A DNA stretch of 8,363 nt from Verrucomicrobiota bacterium (GTDB lineage: Bacteria > Verrucomicrobiota > Verrucomicrobiia > Opitutales > Oceanipulchritudinaceae): NCBI GenBank assembly GCA_009908535.1, contig JAAAOD010000228.1, positions 1 to 8,363 of the forward strand, given 5' to 3'. The translations under genes were made by a program, and so were the position numbers. Under the pieces are notes generated by a model that was given only the letters and a program-made list of their open reading frames with translations, had not been told where the DNA came from and did not search any database. This document shows, in pieces, positions 1 through 7,525 of this stretch (the stretch's first letter is position 1; each line of letters starts with the position of its first letter).

Positions 1-2021
1 CGACCTGCATTGTGGCCACCGGCACCGGAGGCACCATGGTCGGCCGGACCCAGAATTCGGAGATCTACTTTACCGCGCCCGGCGAAGTGGCGGAATCCAT
101 TTCCAACACCATTCTCGCCGGAACCTACGAGGGCCACGCCATCGACACCGGCATGATCGAGCCGGATATCGACACCTCGCCCGATGTCAGCTGCCCCGAG
201 GTCTACACCGGCTACTACCTCCACCAGCTCGGCGTCCAGTACCTCGACCGCGTCGAGCGGGACATTAACGGCACCAACAAGATTTTCGGCGCGGTCAGTT
301 TCAAGGAGGTCAGCAACGCCATCCTCGCCCAGCGCATCAGGGCGTTTTACTCGGGCAGCCTGACAACCACCTTCGAGTTCAAGGGCGTCGGCGTCGATGC
401 CGACCGCAGTATCATCTCGCCCTTCTACACCGACGGCACAGGCGACACGGTCGAATTCCTCCGCATCTCGGGGGCCAGCGGGTCGCTCATGGAAAACCGT
501 GTCTTCGAGGAGGAGCTCGGGGTCGAGGCGGTTTCGACGATCAAGATCCTCGCGGTCGCCTCCGACCAGGGCATCCCGCTCTTCAAGATCACGCCGGCCA
601 ATGCGGGCACCCTTATCCCGCAGCTCAATCATCCCTCGGCGACCATCAACAAGGTGATCGACGCCATCAACGCCGGCCACGTCGTCGACATCCCGCGCGA
701 CACACTGACCTACCTCAACTGGACCGGGACCGGCTACATCGACATGACGCCATCCACGGGCGGGGCCGGCTACATCATCTCCGGCGGCAGCTCCGGCGGC
801 GACACGGCCGAGGAACCGGACGAGCCGGGTTGCACCGGGGCGACGGTCATCGGGGTAACCCCGTTAGAACCGGGCTATACCTACTCGGAATGCGATACCC
901 GGACCATCACCATCGAGGTGCAGATCGACAACTACGACCCGGAATGCAACGTATCCACCTCCACTAAGGAAGTGAAGTTCACACCGTCCTCCCTCGGTGT
1001 CGGGGCCAACCCGTTCAATTTCGGCGGCGGAGGCGAATGCGGCGGCTGCACGCCGGATTCCGTGACCATCAATATCGTTTCCAGGCCGGTCACGGTGAAG
1101 GACAAGGAGGGCCGCAAAGCCTCCGGCAGTCTGCTGGAAGTTGTCCCGCAGCTCGCCGGGGAAACCATCACCTGCACGCTCGAAAACGCCACCGGCAACC
1201 CCGAGTGGACGGTCTCCGGGTCCACCTCCCAGACCCTCTTTGGCAAGACGGTCAGTTTCGACGTGGCCAACTGGCTCTCCACAGCTTTCCTGCTCTACGA
1301 CATCATCCCGCAGACCTACAACGTGGTGACCCCGGACTGCCCGTCCCCGACCCGCATCGACGCCTACTCCAACAGGGAGGCGAAGATCACCCGTGGCGCC
1401 GTCGATTTCGAGGCCATCCTCGATGTCCTCGACGCCCTTGACGGCGTGGCCCAGGCAGCAGGCGGCCCGTTCTCCCTGAACCCCGACTTCTCGGGTTCCA
1501 TATCCTTCTCCAACCAGTGGAAGGAAATTTCGGGCAGCCACAAGGTCAGCTACACCTACAAGTTCAGCGGGGAAATCGCGGGCTCCCTTTCCCCGACCTT
1601 CAAGATCGGCACCGGCCTTGCCGGCTTCCCGCCGGTTCTCGCCGAGGCCGCCGTCTTCATCAAGCTGACCGGGAAGATCGGACTGAAAGGCGATGTTGAA
1701 TTGTTCCTAAGCGGCAACCTCTCCGTCCTCGGCGGGGCGACCGGCGGCGTGGCCATCGGTGTGGGCGGTCTTGCCAGCGTGGCCAGCGGGGCCATTGACG
1801 TGACCATCGAGGGCACCGCCGAAATCAAGGCTGATTCCGGCTTTGGGGCCCAGGCCAAACCGCCCGAGGTCAATTGCCAGACCAAGGTGGTCGCCGGGAC
1901 CCTCAAGCTCGGCTACAAGATCGGCGCGGTCTGGGGCCTCTGGACCACGGAGGAAACCTACACCGTTTATGACGGCTTCACCGTCTACGAGCGCAAAGAC
2001 GTCCTGCTCCCCTGGAACTGA
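1..2021 (+). CDS. C-terminal part of a large transglutaminase-linked surface protein (5' end outside window)
   Basis: The frame is open to the first base, so the gene starts upstream; the GTG at 12 is only the first possible start inside the window. Residue numbers count from that GTG. The first ~263 residues carry blocks I recall from the region that follows a transglutaminase-like domain in large bacterial exported proteins: YYLHQLGVQYL (~68-78), GVGVDADRS (~125-133), AVSTIKILAVASDQGIPLFKI (~173-193) and the closing WTGTGYIDMTPSTGGAGYI / ISGGSSGG (~236-263). The transglutaminase core, if present, would lie upstream. An acidic linker leads to a Cys-containing stretch (~274-350, with ECGGC). 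The last ~190 residues are beta-rich and Gly-rich with no clear homology. Surface or secreted location is inferred. It ends TGATG, overlapping the next gene by one base, which suggests coupled translation. The reading frame is certain; the family assignment is from memory of motifs and moderate; function is unknown. Confidence 0.85.
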   Translation, partial: TCIVATGTGGTMVGRTQNSEIYFTAPGEVAESISNTILAGTYEGHAIDTGMIEPDIDTSPDVSCPEVYTGYYLHQLGVQYLDRVERDINGTNKIFGAVSFKEVSNAILAQRIRAFYSGSLTTTFEFKGVGVDADRSIISPFYTDGTGDTVEFLRISGASGSLMENRVFEEELGVEAVSTIKILAVASDQGIPLFKITPANAGTLIPQLNHPSATINKVIDAINAGHVVDIPRDTLTYLNWTGTGYIDMTPSTGGAGYIISGGSSGGDTAEEPDEPGCTGATVIGVTPLEPGYTYSECDTRTITIEVQIDNYDPECNVSTSTKEVKFTPSSLGVGANPFNFGGGGECGGCTPDSVTINIVSRPVTVKDKEGRKASGSLLEVVPQLAGETITCTLENATGNPEWTVSGSTSQTLFGKTVSFDVANWLSTAFLLYDIIPQTYNVVTPDCPSPTRIDAYSNREAKITRGAVDFEAILDVLDALDGVAQAAGGPFSLNPDFSGSISFSNQWKEISGSHKVSYTYKFSGEIAGSLSPTFKIGTGLAGFPPVLAEAAVFIKLTGKIGLKGDVELFLSGNLSVLGGATGGVAIGVGGLASVASGAIDVTIEGTAEIKADSGFGAQAKPPEVNCQTKVVAGTLKLGYKIGAVWGLWTTEETYTVYDGFTVYERKDVLLPWN

Positions 2022-3286
2022 TGGCTAATTGCTGTATCAGGAAATTCATGACTCAGGCCGCCGGACTGCTGGCGGCGGTGTCGACCTGTGCCGGAGCCGA
2101 AAAGGTGGATTACTACCTCGACCTGATGGCCCTAGGCGGGGCTGTTGAGGTCAGCATGAACGGATTCCCGGTCGCGGGAAGCCCGGGCCCGCAGCTGGGC
2201 TATTCGCGCTGGATAACCCCGATCCTTGTCGACGGAGCCAACCGTCTGGAGGTCTTCTTCCTGCCGGATCCCGGGGCCCTCGAACAGGAGCTGACCCTCA
2301 GCGTTGTCAGGCATCCCCACGACGGCCAGCCCAGGGACCTCGACTCCGGGGAAAAGATCTTCCACGAGTTCGTGAAGGCGGAACAGGAGTTCTGGCTCAG
2401 CGAAATCCCGCCTGCGGAGATCCAATTGGTCCGCGGAAGCCGCGACGCTGAGTCGGGTCGGCTTGTCCTTAAATCCGAGGTTGAAGACATGTGGAGCCTG
2501 CACATGCAGCTTGAAGAGCCCGTCACCGGTTCACCCGATCGGCTGGATTACCTCGGCCTCTCGGCCTCGCTCGAGGAAGCCGAGCTCATCCTCATCGGGC
2601 GCAACCACCGGGCCACCATGCGCTGGGAAGGGCTCGGGCTCAAGGGGGGCATGCGGACCCTTGACCTGCCGCGGGCCAACCTCGCCTCCGGGCACCGGTG
2701 GCTGGTCGATCCGGACGGCGCCTTCGACACCATCATCCTGCGCGGCCGGAATGCGGAGGCGGCCAAAGTCGAGTTGATTTCCCTGAAGCTGATTTCCCGG
2801 AGAAAGGCGGTCGTCATCGACGAGATGATCGATCTGGACCTTCCCCACGAGTGGTCATGGGAGCAGGGCGAGAATGTCCACGAGGCCCTTGCCGACCCGG
2901 ATAAGCGCGGGGAGCTGATCGATTTCCTGAAGCAGGTCCACACGGTCATAGACACGAGGCGCCCGAAGGAATGGGGGCTCTTGTTCGAGACCAAGACACG
3001 CGAGTTCGCGGCCGGCATGTACAAGTCTGTCGCGGAGATGGAGGCCGGCCGGGAGGCTTTCTTTGCAGGTCTCGCGGGCACCCCGGGGTGGGGGCTGCAG
3101 CCGTTCGACGCCTCCGATCTTCGTATTTATCCCGTAAACACAAAGGTGGTCGAGGTCACCTACATGAGCGGACGGGGACCGATAATCAGCAAGCGCATCG
3201 CCAAGCCCGGTTCCTCCATGAAGGACACCTTCGCCATTCCCCTTCAACTCGCCCGGATCGACGGGCAATGGGTCATTATCCGCTGA
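2021..3286 (+). CDS. Exported two-part protein of unknown function
   Basis: I do not recognise a named family. The ATG at 2021 is chosen because it overlaps the preceding stop (TGATG) and gives a credible signal peptide: positive residues R7 and K8, a hydrophobic core around AAGLLAAVS, and an A-G-A cleavage site after ~26. The later ATG at 2048 would lose the positive charges. The mature protein opens with a beta-rich segment (~27-115) containing an EVSMNGFPV strand and a DGANRLEVFF strand, a pattern seen in small beta-sandwich domains of exported proteins. A second beta-rich stretch follows (~155-275). A helical segment (~286-345) leads into strands VVEVTYMSGRGP (~376-387) and a final ARIDGQWVIIR. 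That helix-then-sheet order with a terminal 'DGQWVI' strand resembles NTF2-like folds, but this is a weak inference. It sits between the large surface protein and a small orphan gene, probably in the same operon. Likely periplasmic or surface located. Confidence 0.85.
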   Translation: MANCCIRKFMTQAAGLLAAVSTCAGAEKVDYYLDLMALGGAVEVSMNGFPVAGSPGPQLGYSRWITPILVDGANRLEVFFLPDPGALEQELTLSVVRHPHDGQPRDLDSGEKIFHEFVKAEQEFWLSEIPPAEIQLVRGSRDAESGRLVLKSEVEDMWSLHMQLEEPVTGSPDRLDYLGLSASLEEAELILIGRNHRATMRWEGLGLKGGMRTLDLPRANLASGHRWLVDPDGAFDTIILRGRNAEAAKVELISLKLISRRKAVVIDEMIDLDLPHEWSWEQGENVHEALADPDKRGELIDFLKQVHTVIDTRRPKEWGLLFETKTREFAAGMYKSVAEMEAGREAFFAGLAGTPGWGLQPFDASDLRIYPVNTKVVEVTYMSGRGPIISKRIAKPGSSMKDTFAIPLQLARIDGQWVIIR

Positions 3287-3292
3287 ATATCC

Positions 3293-3847
3293 ATGAGCTT
3301 TCTTCCCAAACCGACACAATCCATCGAGCTTGCGAAGCTGCAGGGCGGCAAGGCAGTGGCCACGTATTCGGTTTTTGAGGACAATGAAAAGGTACCCAGC
3401 CAGTTTACGGTCCAAAAGGGGCGGCGCTGCCTCGTCCAGGTATTCGACCGCGACGGCTCCTTTACGCGGGACATGCTTGACGCCTTCGGGGAGCTGGAAG
3501 CGGAGGACCTGTCCGCGGAAACCTTCCCCTCGGAGAGGTTTCTCCTTTTCCTGCTTGGACGCGGGGAAGCCGCAACCAGCAGGATCCACGGGATGCCGGA
3601 GCTGGATTCTCGCTTGGCGACGGCTTACGGGGCGGCCCGCAGGCAAAGCGTCTGGCGCCTCGTCAGGCTCAAGGGCTGGTCGCAACCGTCGATCCTCATT
3701 TTAAACCGCATCTACGCCGCCTCGGCAAGCGGCATGGGCCGCGGCACCAAATCCACCTACAACTGGGCAAGGCTCTCCCCTGCGGACGCCACCCGGCTCC
3801 GCGAAGGCCTCCTTACCCACCAATCCCGCATCTCAAGCCTCTCATGA
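3293..3847 (+). CDS. Small protein of unknown function, no signal peptide
   Basis: No family is recognised in this 184-residue protein. It starts at the first ATG, 6 bases after the preceding stop; no Shine-Dalgarno is visible, so translation may depend on coupling. The N-terminus is not a signal peptide. The N-terminal half is mixed charged and beta-like (ATYSVFEDNEKVPSQFTV, RRCLVQVFDRDG). A short hydrophobic stretch FLLFLLG (~82-88) is too short to span a membrane. The C-terminal half is basic and aromatic (SVWRLVRLKGW ~119-129, STYNWARLSP ~154-163) and ends in a Ser-rich tail. It is the only gene in the run without an export signal, so it may be a cytoplasmic partner, chaperone or regulator of the exported set; that is inference only. 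Codon usage looks like that of its neighbours, and the next gene begins 13 bases later. The ORF is well supported by its fit in the operon. Confidence 0.72.
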   Translation: MSFLPKPTQSIELAKLQGGKAVATYSVFEDNEKVPSQFTVQKGRRCLVQVFDRDGSFTRDMLDAFGELEAEDLSAETFPSERFLLFLLGRGEAATSRIHGMPELDSRLATAYGAARRQSVWRLVRLKGWSQPSILILNRIYAASASGMGRGTKSTYNWARLSPADATRLREGLLTHQSRISSLS

Positions 3848-3851
3848 AGGA
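3847..3851 (+). promoter_or_regulatory. Ribosome binding site deciding the start of the toroid/TSP3 gene
   Basis: AAGGA lies 9 bases before the ATG at 3861 and directly abuts the other in-frame ATG at 3852. Only the 3861 start has usable spacing, so it is preferred. The choice removes three residues (MLI) from the N-terminus and leaves a normal signal peptide beginning MKALTV. The site overlaps the stop codon of the preceding gene. Confidence 0.6.
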
Positions 3852-3860
3852 ATGCTCATC

Positions 3861-6419
3861 ATGAAAGCACTCACCGTCACGCTCGGCTTTGCAACCGTCA
3901 TCGGGTTGATGTCCGCACCGGCATTCGGACAGACCCTTTCTCCCGAAATGGCCGACGCCGTCGCCTGGCTCGAGAGCCAGCAGAATGCGGACGGCAGCTG
4001 GGGCACCGGCGACGATCGAACTGTCGGCCGCGCCACGCGCCCGGCCACCCTCGGCCTGCAGATTGTCGGGGCAAGCGGATTTGACAACGCCCTCGCCCTC
4101 GCCTGGCTCGAGCGCCTGCCGCTGGACAACACCGACGAGCGGGTTCGGCAGGGAATCCTCCGCCGCGACGCCCTTGAGGACACCGGCGACATCACTACGG
4201 CTATTCTCAATACGAAGCGCGAGGCCTCGACCTCCGGAACCGCCCCCAACGCCCCCGAGGGCGGATGGGGACTGCTCGACGGCTATGGTAGCGACACTAT
4301 CGATACAGCCCTCGCCCTGCGCTACCTGAGAACCGCCGGCCTGCCCGAAGGGCTGGGCATCGGGCCGCGCTTCCTCGCGGCAAGCGCCATCGACACCTTC
4401 AGTTTCAACCTTCCCCAAGGCGCGACGAACGTGGCCATTGTCATCAACCAGGCCGACGGCCAGATCAATTTCCAGGTCAAGTCCGGCTCGCCTCCCGGTC
4501 CGGGTGACCTCTCCTACGATGGCATTTCCGGGAACAACATCAATTTGAGCGGACTGAACCTCGATGCCGGGCCGAACTATATCCGGGTTGAGGGGGTTGT
4601 TTCCGGCAACTACGCGTTCACTGTCAGTTTCACGGTGGACGGATTCAGCACCCTGACCATTGCCGACCCGGTCGAATACCTGATCGCCGCACAGAACCCC
4701 GATGGCGGATGGGGCATCCAGGTCCTCCGCGACAGTAACCTCTACCTGACCTGTGAGGCCCTCCTTGCACTCCTGCAGTACGAGGAATCCCAGGACCTTT
4801 CGACCGTCATCCAGAACGGCATCGCATATGTCGAGGGGCTGCAGAATGTCGACGGCAGCTTCGGGTCGCCGTCCGGAACGGTGGGCGATACCGCCCTCGC
4901 CTACCGGGTACTCGGAACGGATGATCTCGCGGCCAAGTCGTCGGTCGACGCCTTGTCCTGGCTCATCGGCCAGCAGGGTGCCTCGGGCGACTGGAACGCC
5001 GACCCGAAGGACACCGCCGATGCCCTGCTCGCCCTGATTGTTTCCGAGGGCAAGGCCGACGCCGACAGCGACGGAATCAGCGACTGGCTCGACAACTGCC
5101 CGACAACCTCCAACGCCGACCAGTCCGACCTCGACGGCGATGGCATGGGCGACGTCTGCGATGACGACATCGACGGCGACGGCCTGAACAACGACTTTGA
5201 AACCAACCAGAGCCTGACTGATCCGAACAACGCCGACACCGACGGGAACGGCGTGCCGGACGGACTCGAGGACGGCGACCTTGACGGAACGTCCAATCTG
5301 GAGGAGCAGGACGGCGGAAGCAACCCGGCGGCCCCCTCGATCCCCCTTCACGCCGGCTTCAACCTGTTTGTCTATCCGCTGGTCCCGGCGGCCGGCTACT
5401 CCGCCTACGACCTCTTGAGCGACCTTGGCGGGTACATGGTCGTCGACAGCGTCAGCAAGTATGATCCAGCCACGGGGCTGTATCAGACCGCTGAATACAA
5501 CGGTGTCCTGCCCCAGGGAACGGATTTCGACATCGAGGACGGTGTGGGGATGATCGTCAACGCCCTCAGGGCGACAACCGTCCCCGTCAGCGGCAAGGTC
5601 TCGACAACGACGCCGGAAGTGCACCCCGGACCGAACATTATCCGGATCCCCACTGCGCCTGCCGGATACACCGCGCACGATCTCTTCTTCGACCTGTCCG
5701 ACCAGGGGGTCGTGGCCAGCATCCAGCGCTACCTGCCCATGGAAAACCGGTTCCTGACGGTTTCCGTCTACAATAACGACCTCAACGGCCCGGCCTTCGA
5801 TGTCGATCCGAACGAGCCCTACCTCGTCAACATGGAGGCGGCCCAGCCGTTGCTCAATGTCTCCTACCCGGCGGACGGCGATCTCGTGAACACGCCAAAT
5901 ATCACCATTACGGGAACGGTCAGCAGCAACGTGAACAGCGTCGTCATCAACGGCCAGAGCGCCACCATCACCAACGGCATCTTCTCCCTGCCCTACACCC
6001 TCACAACCGGGGAAAATATCCTCTACATCCTCGCCGAGAACGGGCTGGGCGGCTTCAACGGTTACGCCAAGGACCAGGTCTCCGTCACCTATGACACGAA
6101 CGTGGACTATATCATGCCCGTCGGCAGCCTGATCGCAGATGTTGCCGTTGTCAGTGGTGACTCGGGCGTGATGAGCCAGGTCGCCACCTACACGGAGTCC
6201 CTGAACAATGTTCCTGCAGGCGTCACCTACACAACAACAGGGGCTGCTTTCATCAGCGCGACCGAGGTGCAGTTCGACTTCGAGATCTTCGCCTCGGGCA
6301 GCGCCGTCCCGGGCACCTATTCGTTCACCGTTGAATACAATCTTCTCGACGGAGGCGGAACCTCTCTCGGCCCGCTGACCGGCAACATCCTGGACATCAC
6401 CATTCAAATCAATCCATGA
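3861..6419 (+). CDS. Exported mosaic protein: squalene-cyclase-type toroid repeats, thrombospondin type 3 repeats, Ig-like domain
   Basis: A signal peptide (K2, hydrophobic core TVTLGFATVIGLM, cleavage near AFG|Q) begins this 852-residue protein. Repeats of the prenyltransferase/squalene-cyclase alpha-toroid type follow: AVAWLESQQNADGSWG (~33-48), GGWGLL...DTIDTALALRYL (~134-156), YLIAAQNPDGGWG (~273-285), YVEGLQNVDGSFG (~323-335) and SWLIGQQGASGDW (~366-378). Between the second and third lies a beta-rich domain (~177-262) like pre-peptidase C-terminal (PPC) domains. Acidic Asp-rich thrombospondin type 3 repeats (~399-477, DNCP and GDVCDDD included) should bind calcium. Two related modules follow (~495-567 and ~587-657). 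An Ig-like domain (~667-745, PADGDLVNTPNITITGTV) resembles glucodextranase B-type domains, and a beta-rich tail closes the protein. No cyclase DxDD catalytic motif is seen in the toroid, so a binding or structural surface role is likelier than catalysis. The stop overlaps the next start (ATGA). Domain identities are from motif recognition. Confidence 0.9.
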   Translation: MKALTVTLGFATVIGLMSAPAFGQTLSPEMADAVAWLESQQNADGSWGTGDDRTVGRATRPATLGLQIVGASGFDNALALAWLERLPLDNTDERVRQGILRRDALEDTGDITTAILNTKREASTSGTAPNAPEGGWGLLDGYGSDTIDTALALRYLRTAGLPEGLGIGPRFLAASAIDTFSFNLPQGATNVAIVINQADGQINFQVKSGSPPGPGDLSYDGISGNNINLSGLNLDAGPNYIRVEGVVSGNYAFTVSFTVDGFSTLTIADPVEYLIAAQNPDGGWGIQVLRDSNLYLTCEALLALLQYEESQDLSTVIQNGIAYVEGLQNVDGSFGSPSGTVGDTALAYRVLGTDDLAAKSSVDALSWLIGQQGASGDWNADPKDTADALLALIVSEGKADADSDGISDWLDNCPTTSNADQSDLDGDGMGDVCDDDIDGDGLNNDFETNQSLTDPNNADTDGNGVPDGLEDGDLDGTSNLEEQDGGSNPAAPSIPLHAGFNLFVYPLVPAAGYSAYDLLSDLGGYMVVDSVSKYDPATGLYQTAEYNGVLPQGTDFDIEDGVGMIVNALRATTVPVSGKVSTTTPEVHPGPNIIRIPTAPAGYTAHDLFFDLSDQGVVASIQRYLPMENRFLTVSVYNNDLNGPAFDVDPNEPYLVNMEAAQPLLNVSYPADGDLVNTPNITITGTVSSNVNSVVINGQSATITNGIFSLPYTLTTGENILYILAENGLGGFNGYAKDQVSVTYDTNVDYIMPVGSLIADVAVVSGDSGVMSQVATYTESLNNVPAGVTYTTTGAAFISATEVQFDFEIFASGSAVPGTYSFTVEYNLLDGGGTSLGPLTGNILDITIQINP

Positions 6420-7447
6420 GGAAACCAGCCATCTTCCCGCGAACCCTTCTCTTCTGCACGCTGCCGCTGGCGGCGCTTACCCTCAACGCCGCGCCTGGCA
6501 TCAGCGGGACGCGCACGACCGACATCACGCCGGGCTCTTTCTCGGTGGTCTGGCTTTCGAACGAGGCGGCGACCGCCGGTCTCGAGGTCTACAGCGATCC
6601 GGGAGGAACCAATCCCGTGGTCGGCGCCGTTATCACCGGCCACCCGCTGTTCAACGACAGCGGGGCGGTCAAGGTCGACGCCGAGGACCGGGGGGTCATG
6701 AAAGCCATGGCCGCTGGGCTGGACCCGGCCACAACCTATTATTTCCGGACCGTAACTATCTCGAAGGCGGTCAGCTCGGTCACCACCGGCACCCTCACCG
6801 CCGTCCAGACAGCGAACACGGTCAAGCGCATCAGCCCAGCCGCGTTCGGGCAGGCCAACCCGGTGATCCGCTTTGACTGCTACGAAAGCGACGGTGTCAC
6901 CCCGGCCGAGGGAAGCCTCATGCTCGTTTCCATCAGCGGCGCGTTGACCGACCTCGCCTCTTTTGTCGGGGAGCACTCCGTCCCGGCCCCGACCGTCCTC
7001 CTCGACCTGAACAACCTCTTCTCCGCCGCAACCGGGGAAACGCTGATCCTCAACGGCGGCGAGGCGCTGACCCTCACCCATGTGCGCGGTCCTGGCAGGG
7101 AGGAAACCTACACCTTCTACCTGCCGGCCAACGACGGCACCGCCCGCACCCTCGATCCCTACCTGGTGGAGGAACGCCTGGCCTCGCCGGTCCTCATGCC
7201 GCGCAAGACCGGCGAGGGCATCGTCCAGTACTTCATGGAATTCCCCGTCACCCCTGGCAAGGTCTACCAGATCCAGTACAGCAATACCGGACTCGACAGC
7301 CCCGACTGGCAGGTCGGCGCCGATTCCGGGTTCGAGGTCAGCGACGACCGGCTCTTCTGGTACGACAATGGGGAGCCCCGGTCCGACAGCCCCGTTTCCT
7401 CAGTCCCCCGGCGCTTCTACCGCGCCGTGGAGGTGGTCTATCCTTGA
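6416..7447 (+). CDS. Exported fibronectin type III protein with Verrucomicrobia-style C-terminus
   Basis: The start overlaps the preceding stop in an ATGA, so translation is probably coupled; no separate Shine-Dalgarno is visible. The N-terminus is a signal peptide (R2 K3, core TLLFCTLPLAALTL, cleavage near A25/A26). Residues ~28-125 fit a fibronectin type III domain (SFSVVWLSNEAATAGLEV, then GLDPATTYYFRTVT). A middle beta-rich region (~135-245) contains VLLDLNNLFSAATGETLIL and NGGEALTLTHVRG, a combination I recall from other exported bacterial proteins but cannot name. The last ~75 residues (KVYQIQYS, DWQVG, LFWYDNGEP, RRFYRAVEVVYP) match a C-terminal module frequent in verrucomicrobial secreted proteins. 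The role is likely extracellular binding or a structural part together with the preceding mosaic protein; no enzyme motif is seen. It is the last gene of the run and is followed after 7 bases by IS sequence. Confidence 0.88.
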   Translation: MRKPAIFPRTLLFCTLPLAALTLNAAPGISGTRTTDITPGSFSVVWLSNEAATAGLEVYSDPGGTNPVVGAVITGHPLFNDSGAVKVDAEDRGVMKAMAAGLDPATTYYFRTVTISKAVSSVTTGTLTAVQTANTVKRISPAAFGQANPVIRFDCYESDGVTPAEGSLMLVSISGALTDLASFVGEHSVPAPTVLLDLNNLFSAATGETLILNGGEALTLTHVRGPGREETYTFYLPANDGTARTLDPYLVEERLASPVLMPRKTGEGIVQYFMEFPVTPGKVYQIQYSNTGLDSPDWQVGADSGFEVSDDRLFWYDNGEPRSDSPVSSVPRRFYRAVEVVYP

Positions 7448-7510
7448 GGCGGATTGAAGTGGTTCCGCAAAACTGGACAGGTGGCTTAGTAAGAACCAAC
7501 CTGAACAGAA

Positions 7511-7516
7511 AAGGAG
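7511..7516 (+). promoter_or_regulatory. Strong Shine-Dalgarno of the interrupted orfA
   Basis: AAGGAG sits 6 bases before the ATG at 7523. It is the best Shine-Dalgarno in the window, better than any in the preceding operon, and it fits an insertion-sequence first gene rather than a host gene. Confidence 0.5.
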
Positions 7517-7525
7517 CCATACATG

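Noticed and set aside
864..1541. 225-codon minus-strand frame opposite the first gene
   Set aside because: It is a same-register shadow of a GC-rich gene, with no motif and no plausible start context.
2021..2100. Lipoprotein signal on the second gene (Cys near the end of the signal region)
   Set aside because: The residues before Cys23 are V-S-T, and Thr at the -1 position is not a normal lipobox. The A-G-A site three residues later fits ordinary signal peptidase I.
3861..5060. Functional squalene/hopene cyclase or other terpenoid-cyclising enzyme
   Set aside because: Only the QW-like structural repeats are present. No DxDD catalytic motif is seen in the toroid; the nearby Asp clusters are thrombospondin type 3 calcium loops. 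The protein also carries a signal peptide.
3861..5060. Alpha-2-macroglobulin/complement-like thioester domain
   Set aside because: The toroid fold class is related, but the thioester CGEQ motif is absent and the only Cys in the toroid region sits in an LTCEALL helix.
5056..5320. Dockerin domain suggesting a cellulosome-like complex
   Set aside because: The Asp loops are continuous thrombospondin type 3 units with a Cys pair, not two dockerin loop-helix motifs at a protein end, and no cohesin is visible in the window.
3813..6407. Very long open frame (864 codons) on the minus strand opposite the toroid/TSP3 gene
   Set aside because: It is in the same codon register as the sense gene, so it is open only because the sense gene avoids TTA, CTA and TCA. 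The translation is a Val/Gly/Asp-rich mirror with no domains, whereas the plus strand has a signal peptide and recognisable repeats.
6404..7081. 225-codon minus-strand frame opposite the fibronectin type III gene
   Set aside because: It is a same-register shadow; the plus strand carries the signal peptide, the coupled start and the domain motifs.
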